The notes beneath the pieces were generated by a model. The model did not search any database. It was not told the DNA's origin and saw only the letters and a list, made by a program, of their open reading frames with translations. Shown here in pieces: positions 55,206-63,669 of a stretch of 64,000 bases of DNA (its first letter is position 1; every line of letters starts with the position of its first letter). Both the position numbers and the translations under genes were made by a program. This DNA comes from Pseudomonas sp. LD120 (lineage in GTDB: Bacteria; Pseudomonadota; Gammaproteobacteria; Pseudomonadales; Pseudomonadaceae): assembly GCF_009861525.1 (NCBI RefSeq), contig NZ_WVHL01000005.1, positions 682,001-746,000 of the forward strand, written 5' to 3'.

Positions 55206-56831
55206 TCAAAGGCTGAAGCGCGCCACCATGCTGTTGAGGTCCACGGCCAGGCGCGACAGCTCGCTGCTGGCTGCACTGGTCTGGTTGGCACCGGTGGCCG
55301 ACTGCACCGACAGGTCGCGGATGTTGACCAGGTTGCGGTCGACTTCGCGGGCGACCTGAGCCTGCTCTTCGGCGGCGCTGGCGATGACCAGGTTGCGTTC
55401 ATTGATCTCGATGATGGCGCTGTTGATGGTGTCCAGGGACAGGCCGGCACCGCGGGCGATGTTCAGGGTCGATTCGGCGCGTTCGGTGCTGTTGCGCATG
55501 GAGTCCACCGCGTGCTCGGTACCGCTCTGGATGCTGCCGATCATGCGTTCGATTTCACTGGTGGACTGCTGGGTGCGATGGGCCAGGGCGCGGACTTCGT
55601 CGGCTACCACGGCAAATCCGCGACCGGCTTCACCGGCGCGAGCGGCTTCGATGGCGGCGTTGAGGGCCAGCAGGTTGGTTTGGTCGGCCAGGCCGCGAAT
55701 CACGTCCAGTACCTTGCCGATGTCCCGGGATTCGTTGGCCAGGTCGCCGATCAGGCTGGCGGTGCTTTGCACGTCGGAGCTCATGCGCTCGATGGCGGAC
55801 ACGGTTTCTTGCACCAGATCGCGACCGTCACCGGCCGAAGAGGTGGCGTTTTTCGAGGCTTCGGAGGTACTGACCGCGTTGCGCGCCACTTCTTCTACGG
55901 CACTGGTCATTTCATTGACCGCCGTGGCGGCCTGTTCGATTTCGTTGTTCTGCTGGGTCAGGCCGCGAGCGCTTTCTTCGGTCACGCTGTTGAGCTCTTC
56001 AGCCGCTGACGCCAGTTGCGTGGCGGAGCCGGAAATGCGTTGCAGGGTGTCGCGCAGTTTTTCCTGCATCTTGGCCATGGCCTGCAACAGGCGGCCGGCT
56101 TCGTCTCTGCCATCGGCGCGGATCGGCTGGCTCAGGTTGCCTTCGGCGATCTCTTCAGCGGCGCTCAGGGCATTGGCGATCGGCAGAGTGATACTGCGGG
56201 TCAGCAGCCAGGCGAACAGCAGGGTCAGGCCCGTGGCCAGGACCAGCAGGACCACCACTAGATTGACGGCCGAGGAATATTCTTCAGCGGCTTGCTGGTT
56301 GGTGTCCTGGCTCTGCCGGGTGTTGATTGCCAGCAGGCGGTTGAGTGCGCCATTCATGGCTTCGGAGTTGTTCAGAAGTTCGGTGTTGAGCAAATTGCGC
56401 AGCTCGTCGATCTGGTTGTTGCGCGACAGCGACTTCATCCGTTCTTCGATCTGCCGATACTGGCCCAGCAACTGTACGTACTGATCGTAGGCGGCTTTTT
56501 CTTCCGGGCTGCTGATCAACTTCTCGTAGACCGTCCGGGCGCTGCGGATCTGCTGGTTGCGCAACTCTTGCAGTTCCATGGTCTTTTGCTGGACATCCGC
56601 CTCGCGGTTGACCAGCAAGCGATAGGACAGCACGCGCAGGCGCAGGGTCAGTTGAGTGAATTCGTTGAGGCTATTGATGCTGGGCACGCTGTTTTGAGTG
56701 ACGTCCTCGGTCGCACCGCGGATTTTGCTCATCTGGTTCAGAGCGAAGACACCGAGGATCAGCATCAAGCCACCGATCATGGCAAAGCCGAGGAAGGCCC
56801 GTGGTGCGATATTCATATTTCGAAGGGACAT
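55206..56831 (-). CDS. Methyl-accepting chemotaxis protein, 4HB ligand domain, copy 1
   Basis: The 541-aa chemoreceptor is built from helix 1 (about residues 12-32), a four-helix-bundle periplasmic sensor (about 33-190), helix 2 (VVVLLVLATGLTLLFAWLLT), a HAMP domain and a long cytoplasmic signalling hairpin. The hairpin has the conserved ALNAAIEAARAGEAGRGFAVVADEVR tip. The sensor begins SKIRGATEDVTQNSVPSINS. It is a close paralogue of the gene at 57029, so this is a recent tandem duplication. A sigma-28-like promoter lies upstream (56887-56913). Confidence 0.93.
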   Translation of the reverse strand: MSLRNMNIAPRAFLGFAMIGGLMLILGVFALNQMSKIRGATEDVTQNSVPSINSLNEFTQLTLRLRVLSYRLLVNREADVQQKTMELQELRNQQIRSARTVYEKLISSPEEKAAYDQYVQLLGQYRQIEERMKSLSRNNQIDELRNLLNTELLNNSEAMNGALNRLLAINTRQSQDTNQQAAEEYSSAVNLVVVLLVLATGLTLLFAWLLTRSITLPIANALSAAEEIAEGNLSQPIRADGRDEAGRLLQAMAKMQEKLRDTLQRISGSATQLASAAEELNSVTEESARGLTQQNNEIEQAATAVNEMTSAVEEVARNAVSTSEASKNATSSAGDGRDLVQETVSAIERMSSDVQSTASLIGDLANESRDIGKVLDVIRGLADQTNLLALNAAIEAARAGEAGRGFAVVADEVRALAHRTQQSTSEIERMIGSIQSGTEHAVDSMRNSTERAESTLNIARGAGLSLDTINSAIIEINERNLVIASAAEEQAQVAREVDRNLVNIRDLSVQSATGANQTSAASSELSRLAVDLNSMVARFSL

Positions 56832-56886
56832 GGTGGGTACCAGGAAGGGCGCATCCGTGCGGGGCTTGAGACAGATCTACCGAGCA

Positions 56887-56913
56887 TTATCGGTCATACG
56901 ACTAAAGTCTTGA
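56887..56913 (-). promoter_or_regulatory. Sigma-28 (FliA)-like promoter of chemoreceptor copy 1
   Basis: On the minus strand TCAAGACT (56913-56906), an 11-bp spacer, and ACCGATAA (56894-56887) match the FliA consensus closely (TCAAG / GCCGATAA type) about 60 bp before the start codon at 56831. Confidence 0.7.
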
Positions 56914-57028
56914 GTCGGGCCGTGGAATTAACGTTTTGGTTACCGGCCGGCAGCGGGGCTTGGGTGGGCGGACCCGCTGCTCTGGTCTGGAGGAGAGGAG
57001 GCGGAGGGCGGATCCGGATGACACGCCG

Positions 57029-58654
57029 CTACAGTCTGAACCGGGTAACCAGGTTACTCAGGTCGACGGCGAGACGTGACAACTCGTTGCTGGCGGCACG
57101 GGTCTGGTTGGCGCCCGCGGTGGACTGCGCCGACAGGGTGCGGATGTTCACCAGATTGCGGTCCACTTCCCGGGCCACATTGGCCTGCTTTTCGGTGGCG
57201 CTGGCGATCACCAGATTGCGTTCGTTGATTTCGAGGATGGCGTTGTTGATGGTGTCCAGGGACAGGCCGGCGCTGCGGGCGATGCTCAAGGTCGACTCGG
57301 CGCGCTCGGTGCTGTTGCGCATGGAATCCACGGCGTCTTCGGTGCCGTTCTGGATGCTGTTGATCATGCGTTCGATTTCGCTGGTGGACTGCTGAGTGCG
57401 ATGGGCCAGGGCGCGGACCTCATCGGCCACTACCGCAAACCCACGACCGGCCTCCCCGGCGCGAGCGGCTTCGATGGCAGCGTTGAGCGCCAGCAGGTTG
57501 GTTTGGTCGGCCAGGCCGCGAATCACGTCCAGTACTTTGCCGATGTCCCGGGATTCGTCAGCCAACTCGCCGATCAGGCTGGCGGTGCCTTGCACCTCGC
57601 CGGCCATGCGCTCGATGGCCGAGACCGTGCCCCTTACCATGTCCCGCCCATCCCCGGCGGACTGTGTGGCGTGCTGCGAGGCTTCGGAGGTGCTGACCGC
57701 GTTGCGCACCACTTCTTCCACGGTATTGGTCATTTGATTGACCGCGCTGGCGGCCTGTTCGATCTCATTGTTCTGCTCGATCATGGCGCGGGCGCTTTCG
57801 TCAGTCACACCATTGAGTTCTTCGGCTGCCGAAGCCAACTGGTTGGCGGAGCCGGAAATGCGCTGCAGGGTGTCGCGCAGTTTTTTCTGCATCGTCACCA
57901 TGGCTTGCAATAATCGTCCGGCCTCGTCGCGGCTATCGACCATGATCGGTCGGGTCAGGTCACCTTCGGCGATTTCCTCGGCGGCGCTCAGGGCATAGGC
58001 AATCGGCTTGGTGATGCTGCGGATCAGGCGCCAGGCAAATAGCAGGGTCAGGGCGGTGGTCAGCACCAGCAGCACGACCACCATGTTGAAGGCCGTCGTG
58101 TATTGCTCGGCGGCTTCCTGGTCGTCAATCGTGGAGTAGTGAGTGTTGATCTCCATGAGTTGATTGAGGGTCGTGTTGATCTTCTCGGCGCTGCTCAGTA
58201 GCTCCGTGTTCAGCAGCGTTTGCATGTCCTCAAGCTGGTTGTTATGCGACAAGTCGATCAGTTGCTTTTCCAGTTGATGGTGGTGCTCCAGCAGGCGGGT
58301 GTACTGATCATAGGCGGCTTGCTCTTCAGGGCTGCTGATGAGTTTCAGGTAGAGCGCTTGTGCCTTGTCGATGTGCTGATTGCGCTGGGAGATGGCGGCC
58401 AGCGTCTGCTGTTGCGCCTGGGGATCGCGGTTGAGCAGCAGTCGATAGGCCTGCACCCGCAGGCGCAGGCTCATTTGGGTGAAGTCGTTGACGCTCTCGA
58501 TACTGGGAATGGTGTTGTGGGTGATCCTCTCGGTTACCGCGCGGATCTTGCTCATTTGATTCAGGGCAAATATCCCGAGGAACAGCATCAGGCCGCCGAT
58601 CAAGAAAAAACCCAGGAAAGCCCTCGGAGCGATATTCATGTTGCGCAGTGACAT
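57029..58654 (-). CDS. Methyl-accepting chemotaxis protein, 4HB ligand domain, copy 2
   Basis: The 541-aa paralogue has the same length and architecture as the preceding gene. The signalling hairpin is nearly identical, while the periplasmic sensor (about residues 33-190) differs widely (for example DKAQALYLKLISSPEEQAAYDQYTRLLE versus SARTVYEKLISSPEEKAAYDQYVQLLG). The two receptors therefore probably share signalling output but have shifted ligand range. The ligand is unknown. A weaker sigma-28-like site lies at 58711-58737. Confidence 0.93.
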   Translation of the reverse strand: MSLRNMNIAPRAFLGFFLIGGLMLFLGIFALNQMSKIRAVTERITHNTIPSIESVNDFTQMSLRLRVQAYRLLLNRDPQAQQQTLAAISQRNQHIDKAQALYLKLISSPEEQAAYDQYTRLLEHHHQLEKQLIDLSHNNQLEDMQTLLNTELLSSAEKINTTLNQLMEINTHYSTIDDQEAAEQYTTAFNMVVVLLVLTTALTLLFAWRLIRSITKPIAYALSAAEEIAEGDLTRPIMVDSRDEAGRLLQAMVTMQKKLRDTLQRISGSANQLASAAEELNGVTDESARAMIEQNNEIEQAASAVNQMTNTVEEVVRNAVSTSEASQHATQSAGDGRDMVRGTVSAIERMAGEVQGTASLIGELADESRDIGKVLDVIRGLADQTNLLALNAAIEAARAGEAGRGFAVVADEVRALAHRTQQSTSEIERMINSIQNGTEDAVDSMRNSTERAESTLSIARSAGLSLDTINNAILEINERNLVIASATEKQANVAREVDRNLVNIRTLSAQSTAGANQTRAASNELSRLAVDLSNLVTRFRL

Positions 58655-58966
58655 GGAGCCTACCTCGGCTGTGCGCTGTTCGCGCTTCTTAAATCAGGGA
58701 AGTACTCGTGCTATCGCATTGAAGAACCGCTTCTTGAATGGCCAACGGTGCTTTCAGAAAAGTCTGATCGCTTGCGGGGGATTTCGGAAAAGTTTGGTCT
58801 GTCCGACGGAACGTCAGGAACCCGTTGCGCGAATGACAGTCTCTAACAGCTCTCGCGTAGAGGTCATCACCAGTAAAATCAAGGCTTTGCGCCTGGATAA
58901 CCCTGGCATCCAGGGTGACTTTTCTTTATCGTACGCGCCCTTTGCAATCAGCCCGGAAGATCAAAA
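58655..58966. other. Intergenic region between chemoreceptor 2 and the ZapA-like pair
   Basis: This 312-bp gap has no gene I can support; one long plus-strand frame overlaps the next gene out of frame and has no ribosome site. It holds the possible promoter at 58711-58737 and a short imperfect direct repeat (CAGAAAAGTCTGATC near 58756, CGGAAAAGTTTGGTC near 58785). Confidence 0.4.
58711..58737 (-). promoter_or_regulatory. Possible sigma-28 promoter of chemoreceptor copy 2
   Basis: On the minus strand TCAAGAAG (58737-58730), an 11-bp spacer, and TGCGATAG (58718-58711). The -35 is good, the -10 matches at five of eight positions. Confidence 0.4.
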
Positions 58967-59197
58967 ATGTTGGAAGCATCCCTCAGCCAATTGGAACAAC
59001 TGGTCAGTGACCTGGTGGTACAGAATCAGGAGCTGCTCGGTACGAACGAAAGCCTCAAGGCGCAACTGGCCCAGGCCAAGGATGAAAACGACAGCCTGCA
59101 ACTGAGCCTGATGGAACAGGAAGAAAAGCAAGGCGCCACCGCGGCCCGCATCCAGGCCCTGGTTGAGCGTGTCAGCGCGAGCCCGGCCAACCCATGA
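58967..59197 (+). CDS. Small coiled-coil protein upstream of the ZapA-like gene (TIGR02449/ZapB-like)
   Basis: The 76-aa almost all-helical protein has a heptad pattern (LSQLEQLVSDLVVQNQELLG, LKAQLAQAKDENDSLQLSLM). It resembles the small coiled-coil protein that precedes zapA in gamma-proteobacteria. The start codon is ATG 58967 with GGAAGA upstream. It overlaps the next gene by four bases (ATGA), as does the canonical pair. The neighbourhood, chemoreceptors on both sides, is not the canonical one. Confidence 0.65.
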   Translation: MLEASLSQLEQLVSDLVVQNQELLGTNESLKAQLAQAKDENDSLQLSLMEQEEKQGATAARIQALVERVSASPANP

Positions 59198-59496
59198 GGC
59201 ATCACATCGATGGGGTGAAGGTGGTCTCTATCCTGGGGGAGGATTACTCGATCAAGGCGCCTGCCGGAGAGGAGCAAACCCTCATGGACGCCGCGTTGAT
59301 GCTCAAGGCGGCCCTGGCAGACACCAAGAAAAAGTACCCGACCTTGATTGGCGAACGCTTGCTGGTACTGGCGGCGATGAACCTGTGTTCGCAGCAGATC
59401 GAGCTGCAAAAGCGCCATGGGCAGGAACTTGAGCGTTATCAGGAACAAGTCAGTGCCACCGTCGAAGTGATTACCAAGACCATTCAAAAGAATTGA
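59194..59496 (+). CDS. ZapA-like cell division protein, divergent copy
   Basis: The 100-aa protein has the ZapA layout: a short beta-rich head (VKVVSILGEDYSIKAPAGEE, about residues 8-27), helix MDAALMLKAALADTKKKYP, and IGERLLVLAAMNLCSQQIE, then a coiled-coil tail. ZapA binds FtsZ and bundles filaments. The usual Pseudomonas zapA neighbours (6S RNA, formyltetrahydrofolate cyclo-ligase, ygfB) are absent, so this is probably a second copy. A GCCGATAG element lies 18 bp after its stop. Confidence 0.75.
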   Translation: MRHHIDGVKVVSILGEDYSIKAPAGEEQTLMDAALMLKAALADTKKKYPTLIGERLLVLAAMNLCSQQIELQKRHGQELERYQEQVSATVEVITKTIQKN

Positions 59497-59521
59497 TGGA
59501 AATGCATACAGCTGCCGATAG
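59495..59521 (+). promoter_or_regulatory. Possible sigma-28 promoter for chemoreceptor 3
   Basis: GCCGATAG at 59514-59521 is a near-perfect FliA -10 element about 95 bp upstream of the receptor start. The matching -35 region is poor (GATGGAAA), so the site is only suggestive. Confidence 0.4.
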
Positions 59522-59614
59522 GTAGGTTGGACAAGCAAGCTTATTGTTTGTATACAACTTCCCGCGGCTGGCGCGATATCGCAGCCTCTTATACCAATAA
59601 GAAAGAGGTGTTCC

Positions 59615-61552
59615 ATGCAATTCTGGCGACGCAGTATTCAATGGCAACTGATCCTCAGCATGGGCTCGGCCCTGCTGGTCAGTCTGCTGGTGGTAGTAGC
59701 CATCTACACGGTACTGATCAATCACCTGACCCAGAACTATCTGGTGGACAGGGCGCTGCCTTCGAGCATCGAAGCCATGCGCAACGATATCGAACGCATT
59801 CTCACCCAGCCTTTGACCGCCGCCCGGGACCTGGCCGGCAACGGCATGTTGCGCGACTGGCTGGCGGCGGGCGAGGACCCGGCCAGGGCGCCAAGTTTCA
59901 TCGGTTACCTGGAAGACATCCGCGCCGAGAACCAGGCGTTCACCACCATGATGGCCAGCCCGCTCAGCCATCACTATTACAACCAGAAAGGCCTGGACCG
60001 GACCCTCAGTCGGGATAATCCCAAGGATGTCTGGTTCTATCGCTTTATCGACAGCGGCAAGCCGCGGGTGCTGAACATCGATATCGACGTTGCCAGTGGC
60101 GAGCTGGCGCTGTTCATCAACTACCGGGTCGAGAAAAACGGTGAGCTGGTGGGCGTTACCGGCCTGGGCTTGCGCATGACCGAGCTGTCGAAGTTGATTC
60201 ACGACTACAGCTTTGGCGAGCGCGGCCGGGTATTTCTGGTGCGCAACGACGGTTTGATTCAGGTGCATCCGGACGCCGAGTTCAGCGGCAAGCGACAGTT
60301 GTCCGAGCAGATTGGCGCGAGCGCCGCCGAGGCGCTGATGGGGCACGAGGGGCTGACCAGCAGCCATTTTCAGCGTGATGGCGAAGACTACCTGGCCCTG
60401 AGCCTGCCCCTGCGCGGCTTTGGCTGGAGCCTGGTGGCCGAAGTGCCGCAGGCGCAGATCTACACTGAGGCGCACCGGGCGATCTGGCTCACTGGCCTGA
60501 TCGGCCTGGCCATTGCCGCCGTCTGTTTGTCGCTGGTGGTGTGGCTGGCCCGTGGCCTGGTGCGTCCGCTGCGGCAAGTGACCGAGGGGCTGGTGGCCAT
60601 TGGCAGTGGCGGTGGCGATCTGACCTTGCGCCTGGATGCCAGTCGTGCCGACGAGCTGGGCGACCTGGCCCGGGGTTTCAACCGCTTTCTCGACAGCCAG
60701 CGCGGCATGATCGGCGAAGTGCTGGCCACCACCGAACGCCTGCGCTCCTCGGTGAGCCAGGTGGCGGCCGTGGTGGAAAACACCGCTGAACGTTCCGCTC
60801 AGCAACAGGAGATGACCGACAGAGTGGTCACCGCGGTGAAGGAGATGGGCCTGACGGTGCAGAACATCGCTCACAACGCTGGGCAGGCGGCCGGAGCGTC
60901 CCACGCGGCTCGTGACGAAGCCCTGCAGGCGCGGGAAGTGGTGGGTGGGTCGATCCTGCACATCGAGAGCATGTCGGGGGAAATCGCCCTGGCCGCCGGG
61001 GCCGTGAGCGAACTGGCTGATCAGGTGGCTTCCATCGATCAGGTGCTGGCGGTGATTCGCGGAGTCTCCGAGCAGACCAACCTGCTGGCCTTGAATGCGG
61101 CCATCGAGGCTGCCCGGGCCGGTGACATGGGGCGTGGCTTTGCCGTAGTGGCCGACGAGGTGCGAACCCTGGCCCAGCGTACTCAAGCGTCCACCGACGA
61201 AATCCAGCAGATGATTCAGGGGCTCAAGCAAGGTGCGGAGAATGCCGTGAACTCGATGCACGCCGGGCAGGCGGCGACGGGAACCGGCGTTGTGTCGAGC
61301 CAGCAGACCGGGGCCTCGTTGACGGCGATTACCGGGCAGGTGGAGCAGATCAGCGACATGAACCAGCAAGTGGCCACGGCCACCGAACAGCAGTCGGTAG
61401 TGACCGAAGAGATCAACCGCACCGTTCAGGGTATTTCCGATCTGGCCCGGGCCACGGCGGCCGAAGTGCATGCCTGTCGCGAAGACTGCCGGACCTTGCA
61501 GCGTCTGGCCGAGGATCTGGCGCAACAGGTGGGCGGTTTCAAATTGCGTTAA
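59615..61552 (+). CDS. Methyl-accepting chemotaxis protein with large Cache-type sensor
   Basis: The 645-aa receptor has helix 1 (LILSMGSALLVSLLVVVAIY), a ~240-residue periplasmic sensor with Cache-like features (VWFYRFIDSGKPRVLNIDID, IQVHPDAEFSGKRQ, GFGWSLVAEVP), and helix 2 (about 292-312). A HAMP domain and a signalling hairpin follow (ALNAAIEAARAGDMGRGFAVVADEVRTLAQRTQ). It differs from the two 4HB receptors upstream, so it is not part of that duplication. The ligand is unknown; dCache sensors often bind amino or carboxylic acids. Confidence 0.92.
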   Translation: MQFWRRSIQWQLILSMGSALLVSLLVVVAIYTVLINHLTQNYLVDRALPSSIEAMRNDIERILTQPLTAARDLAGNGMLRDWLAAGEDPARAPSFIGYLEDIRAENQAFTTMMASPLSHHYYNQKGLDRTLSRDNPKDVWFYRFIDSGKPRVLNIDIDVASGELALFINYRVEKNGELVGVTGLGLRMTELSKLIHDYSFGERGRVFLVRNDGLIQVHPDAEFSGKRQLSEQIGASAAEALMGHEGLTSSHFQRDGEDYLALSLPLRGFGWSLVAEVPQAQIYTEAHRAIWLTGLIGLAIAAVCLSLVVWLARGLVRPLRQVTEGLVAIGSGGGDLTLRLDASRADELGDLARGFNRFLDSQRGMIGEVLATTERLRSSVSQVAAVVENTAERSAQQQEMTDRVVTAVKEMGLTVQNIAHNAGQAAGASHAARDEALQAREVVGGSILHIESMSGEIALAAGAVSELADQVASIDQVLAVIRGVSEQTNLLALNAAIEAARAGDMGRGFAVVADEVRTLAQRTQASTDEIQQMIQGLKQGAENAVNSMHAGQAATGTGVVSSQQTGASLTAITGQVEQISDMNQQVATATEQQSVVTEEINRTVQGISDLARATAAEVHACREDCRTLQRLAEDLAQQVGGFKLR

Positions 61553-61597
61553 GCAGGATGGGGCCTTCGCCGGCTTGCTGGCCAAGGCCCTGCTTGC

Positions 61598-63400
61598 TCA
61601 AAACCAAGCGTCTTGCATCCCCAGACAGGTATCGTCTCGGGCTTCCAGCAGCGTCAGCTCGTGCTGGCACCCAGGCACTTCCCAGGTCAGAAAGTAGCGC
61701 GCGGCCTGTAGCTTGCCGTGATAGAAATCCTGATCCGCCGCATTGCCCCGCGCCAGCCCTTCTTCGGCCCTGATGGCCTGCTCCAGCCAGCGCCAGCCGA
61801 TCACTGCATGACCGAAGGCCTTGAGGTACAGCGCCGAGTTGGCCAGGGTCGGGGTAATCTTGCCCGCAGCCAGGTCCCCCAGCAGACCCAAGGTCACGCT
61901 CTGCAGGCGCGTGACCAGTTGTTCCAGGGGCAGGCGCAGGGCGTCCAGTGATGCGTGGGCGCGGGCCCGTTCGCCCGTCTCGGCGATCAGGCGGATCAGG
62001 CGCTTGAGCCCGGCGCCGCCGTTCTGCGCCAGCTTGCGCCCCAGCAGGTCGAGGGACTGGATGCCGTGGGTGCCTTCGTGGATCGGGTTCAGGCGGTTGT
62101 CGCGGTAGTACTGCTCCACCGGGTATTCCCGGGTGTAGCCGTGGCCGCCGAGAATCTGGATTGCCAGCTCGTTGGCCTTGAGGCAGAACGCCGACGGCCA
62201 GGATTTGACGATCGGGGTCAGCAGGTCCAGCAGTTCGTGGGCCTGCTGGCGCCCGGCCTCGTCGGCCAGGGTGGTGGTGTCGTCGAACAGCCGCGCCGCG
62301 TACAGCCCCAGGTCGAAGGCGCCTTCGACGTAGGCCTTCTGGGTCAGCAGCATGCGCCGCACATCGGCGTGCTGGATGATGGCAACCGGTGCAGTGGTCG
62401 GGTCCTTGCTGTCCGGCAGACGACCTTGGGGGCGTTCGCGGGCGTACTCCAGGGAATACAGGTAGCCGGCGTAGCCGAGCATCACTGCGCCCATGCCGAC
62501 GCCGATCCGCGCCTCATTCATCATCTGGAACATGTAGCTCAGGCCGTGATGAGGCTGGCCCACCAGATACCCCACGCAATGGCCGTTGTCGCCGAAGTTC
62601 AGCGCCGTGGAGGTGGTGCCGCGCCAGCCCATCTTGTGAAACAGCCCGGCCAGCAGCACATCGTTGCGTGGCCCCAGGCTGCCGTCGTCGTTGACCAGGA
62701 ACTTGGGCACGATAAACAGCGAAATGCCTTTCACCCCGGGCGGTGCGTCCGGCAGCTTGGCCAGGACCATGTGCACGATGTTCTCTGACAGCGGGTGGTC
62801 GCCGCCGGAAATGAAGATCTTGTTGCCCTTGAGCCGGTAGCTGCCATCACCGGCGGGCTCGGCGCGGGTGCGGATGTCTGACAGCGACGACCCGGCATGG
62901 GGCTCGGTCAGGGCCATGGTGCCGAAGAAGCGACCGTCGATCATCGGTTGCAGGAAGCGCTGTTTCTGCTCCTCGGTGCCGAAGCTTTCGATCAGGTTGG
63001 CCGCGCCCATGGTCAGGAATGGATACGAGGTGGTGGCGGCGTTGGCCGCCTGGAAGTGGGCGAAGCAGGCTTGGGACAGCAGGGTCGGCAACTGCATGCC
63101 GCCGGCCTCGAAGCTGCGGGTTGCATTCAGGAAACCGGCCTCGAGAAAGGCGTCCACTGCGGGTTTGACCTCGGGGATCAGGATCGCCTGGCCGTCTTCA
63201 TAGCGAGGCTCATTTTCATCACCCTTGCGGTTGTGCGGGGCGAAGAGCTTCTCGGCGATGCTACGGGCCGTGCCCAGGGCGGCGTCGAAGGTTTCACGGT
63301 TGTGCTCGGCAAACCGCTCGCGCTGGGTCAGGCCCTCGGCGTCGAGTACCTCATACAGTTCAAAGGCCAGATTGCGGGAACTGAGCAACGTCTCGGACAT
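61598..63400 (-). CDS. Acyl-CoA dehydrogenase (600-aa class)
   Basis: FAD enzyme that oxidises acyl-CoA thioesters to 2-enoyl-CoA. The 600-aa product has an N-terminal extension (SSRNLAFELYEVLDAEGL), the FAD/substrate FGTMALTEPHAGSSLSDIRTRA, and a KIFISGGDHPL stretch. The catalytic base lies in the LNPIHEGTHGIQSLDLLG region (Glu about 433), and a C-terminal four-helix segment follows. The size and sequence fit the larger ACADs such as the P. aeruginosa enzyme in the same place after the antiporter. Natural substrate unknown. ATG 63400 (MSETLLSSRN) is the start; the upstream frame crosses a REP region. Confidence 0.92.
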   Translation of the reverse strand: MSETLLSSRNLAFELYEVLDAEGLTQRERFAEHNRETFDAALGTARSIAEKLFAPHNRKGDENEPRYEDGQAILIPEVKPAVDAFLEAGFLNATRSFEAGGMQLPTLLSQACFAHFQAANAATTSYPFLTMGAANLIESFGTEEQKQRFLQPMIDGRFFGTMALTEPHAGSSLSDIRTRAEPAGDGSYRLKGNKIFISGGDHPLSENIVHMVLAKLPDAPPGVKGISLFIVPKFLVNDDGSLGPRNDVLLAGLFHKMGWRGTTSTALNFGDNGHCVGYLVGQPHHGLSYMFQMMNEARIGVGMGAVMLGYAGYLYSLEYARERPQGRLPDSKDPTTAPVAIIQHADVRRMLLTQKAYVEGAFDLGLYAARLFDDTTTLADEAGRQQAHELLDLLTPIVKSWPSAFCLKANELAIQILGGHGYTREYPVEQYYRDNRLNPIHEGTHGIQSLDLLGRKLAQNGGAGLKRLIRLIAETGERARAHASLDALRLPLEQLVTRLQSVTLGLLGDLAAGKITPTLANSALYLKAFGHAVIGWRWLEQAIRAEEGLARGNAADQDFYHGKLQAARYFLTWEVPGCQHELTLLEARDDTCLGMQDAWF

Positions 63401-63504
63401 GGCGGCATACCTGTTGGTTAGGGAGTGACCGAGTCTAGGCGTGTGAATAAAGGTTGGATAGCAAGATTGATGTGGGTGATAAAGATGCCAAACAGACACA
63501 GCCC

Positions 63505-63600
63505 CTGTAGCCGCTGCCGAAGGCTTCGATAAGTCCCGCGGGGACTTCGGCGGCGATGAAATCGCTACGGCCGTTGCGGCCGGTCGCAGTCTGCGGCAGA
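63505..63600. repeat. REP-type palindrome cluster upstream of the acyl-CoA dehydrogenase
   Basis: CTGTAGCCGCTGCCGAAGGC (63505-63524) is the start of a known Pseudomonas REP type. It is followed by an inverted GTCCCGCGGGGAC, then GGCGATGAAATCGCTACGG and GGCCGTTGCGGCC, giving nested hairpins between the dehydrogenase and putA. Confidence 0.7.
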
Positions 63601-63615
63601 GGGAAATTGCATCGG

Positions 63616-63645
63616 GCAAAAAAAGAGCGCCGGTGAGGGCGCTCT
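63616..63645 (-). terminator. Rho-independent terminator of putA
   Basis: On the minus strand AGAGCGCC, loop CTCACC, GGCGCTCT, then a run of seven T. It lies 25 bp after the putA stop. Confidence 0.85.
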
Positions 63646-63669
63646 GTTCCATGCCGCTGACTATCGGCT

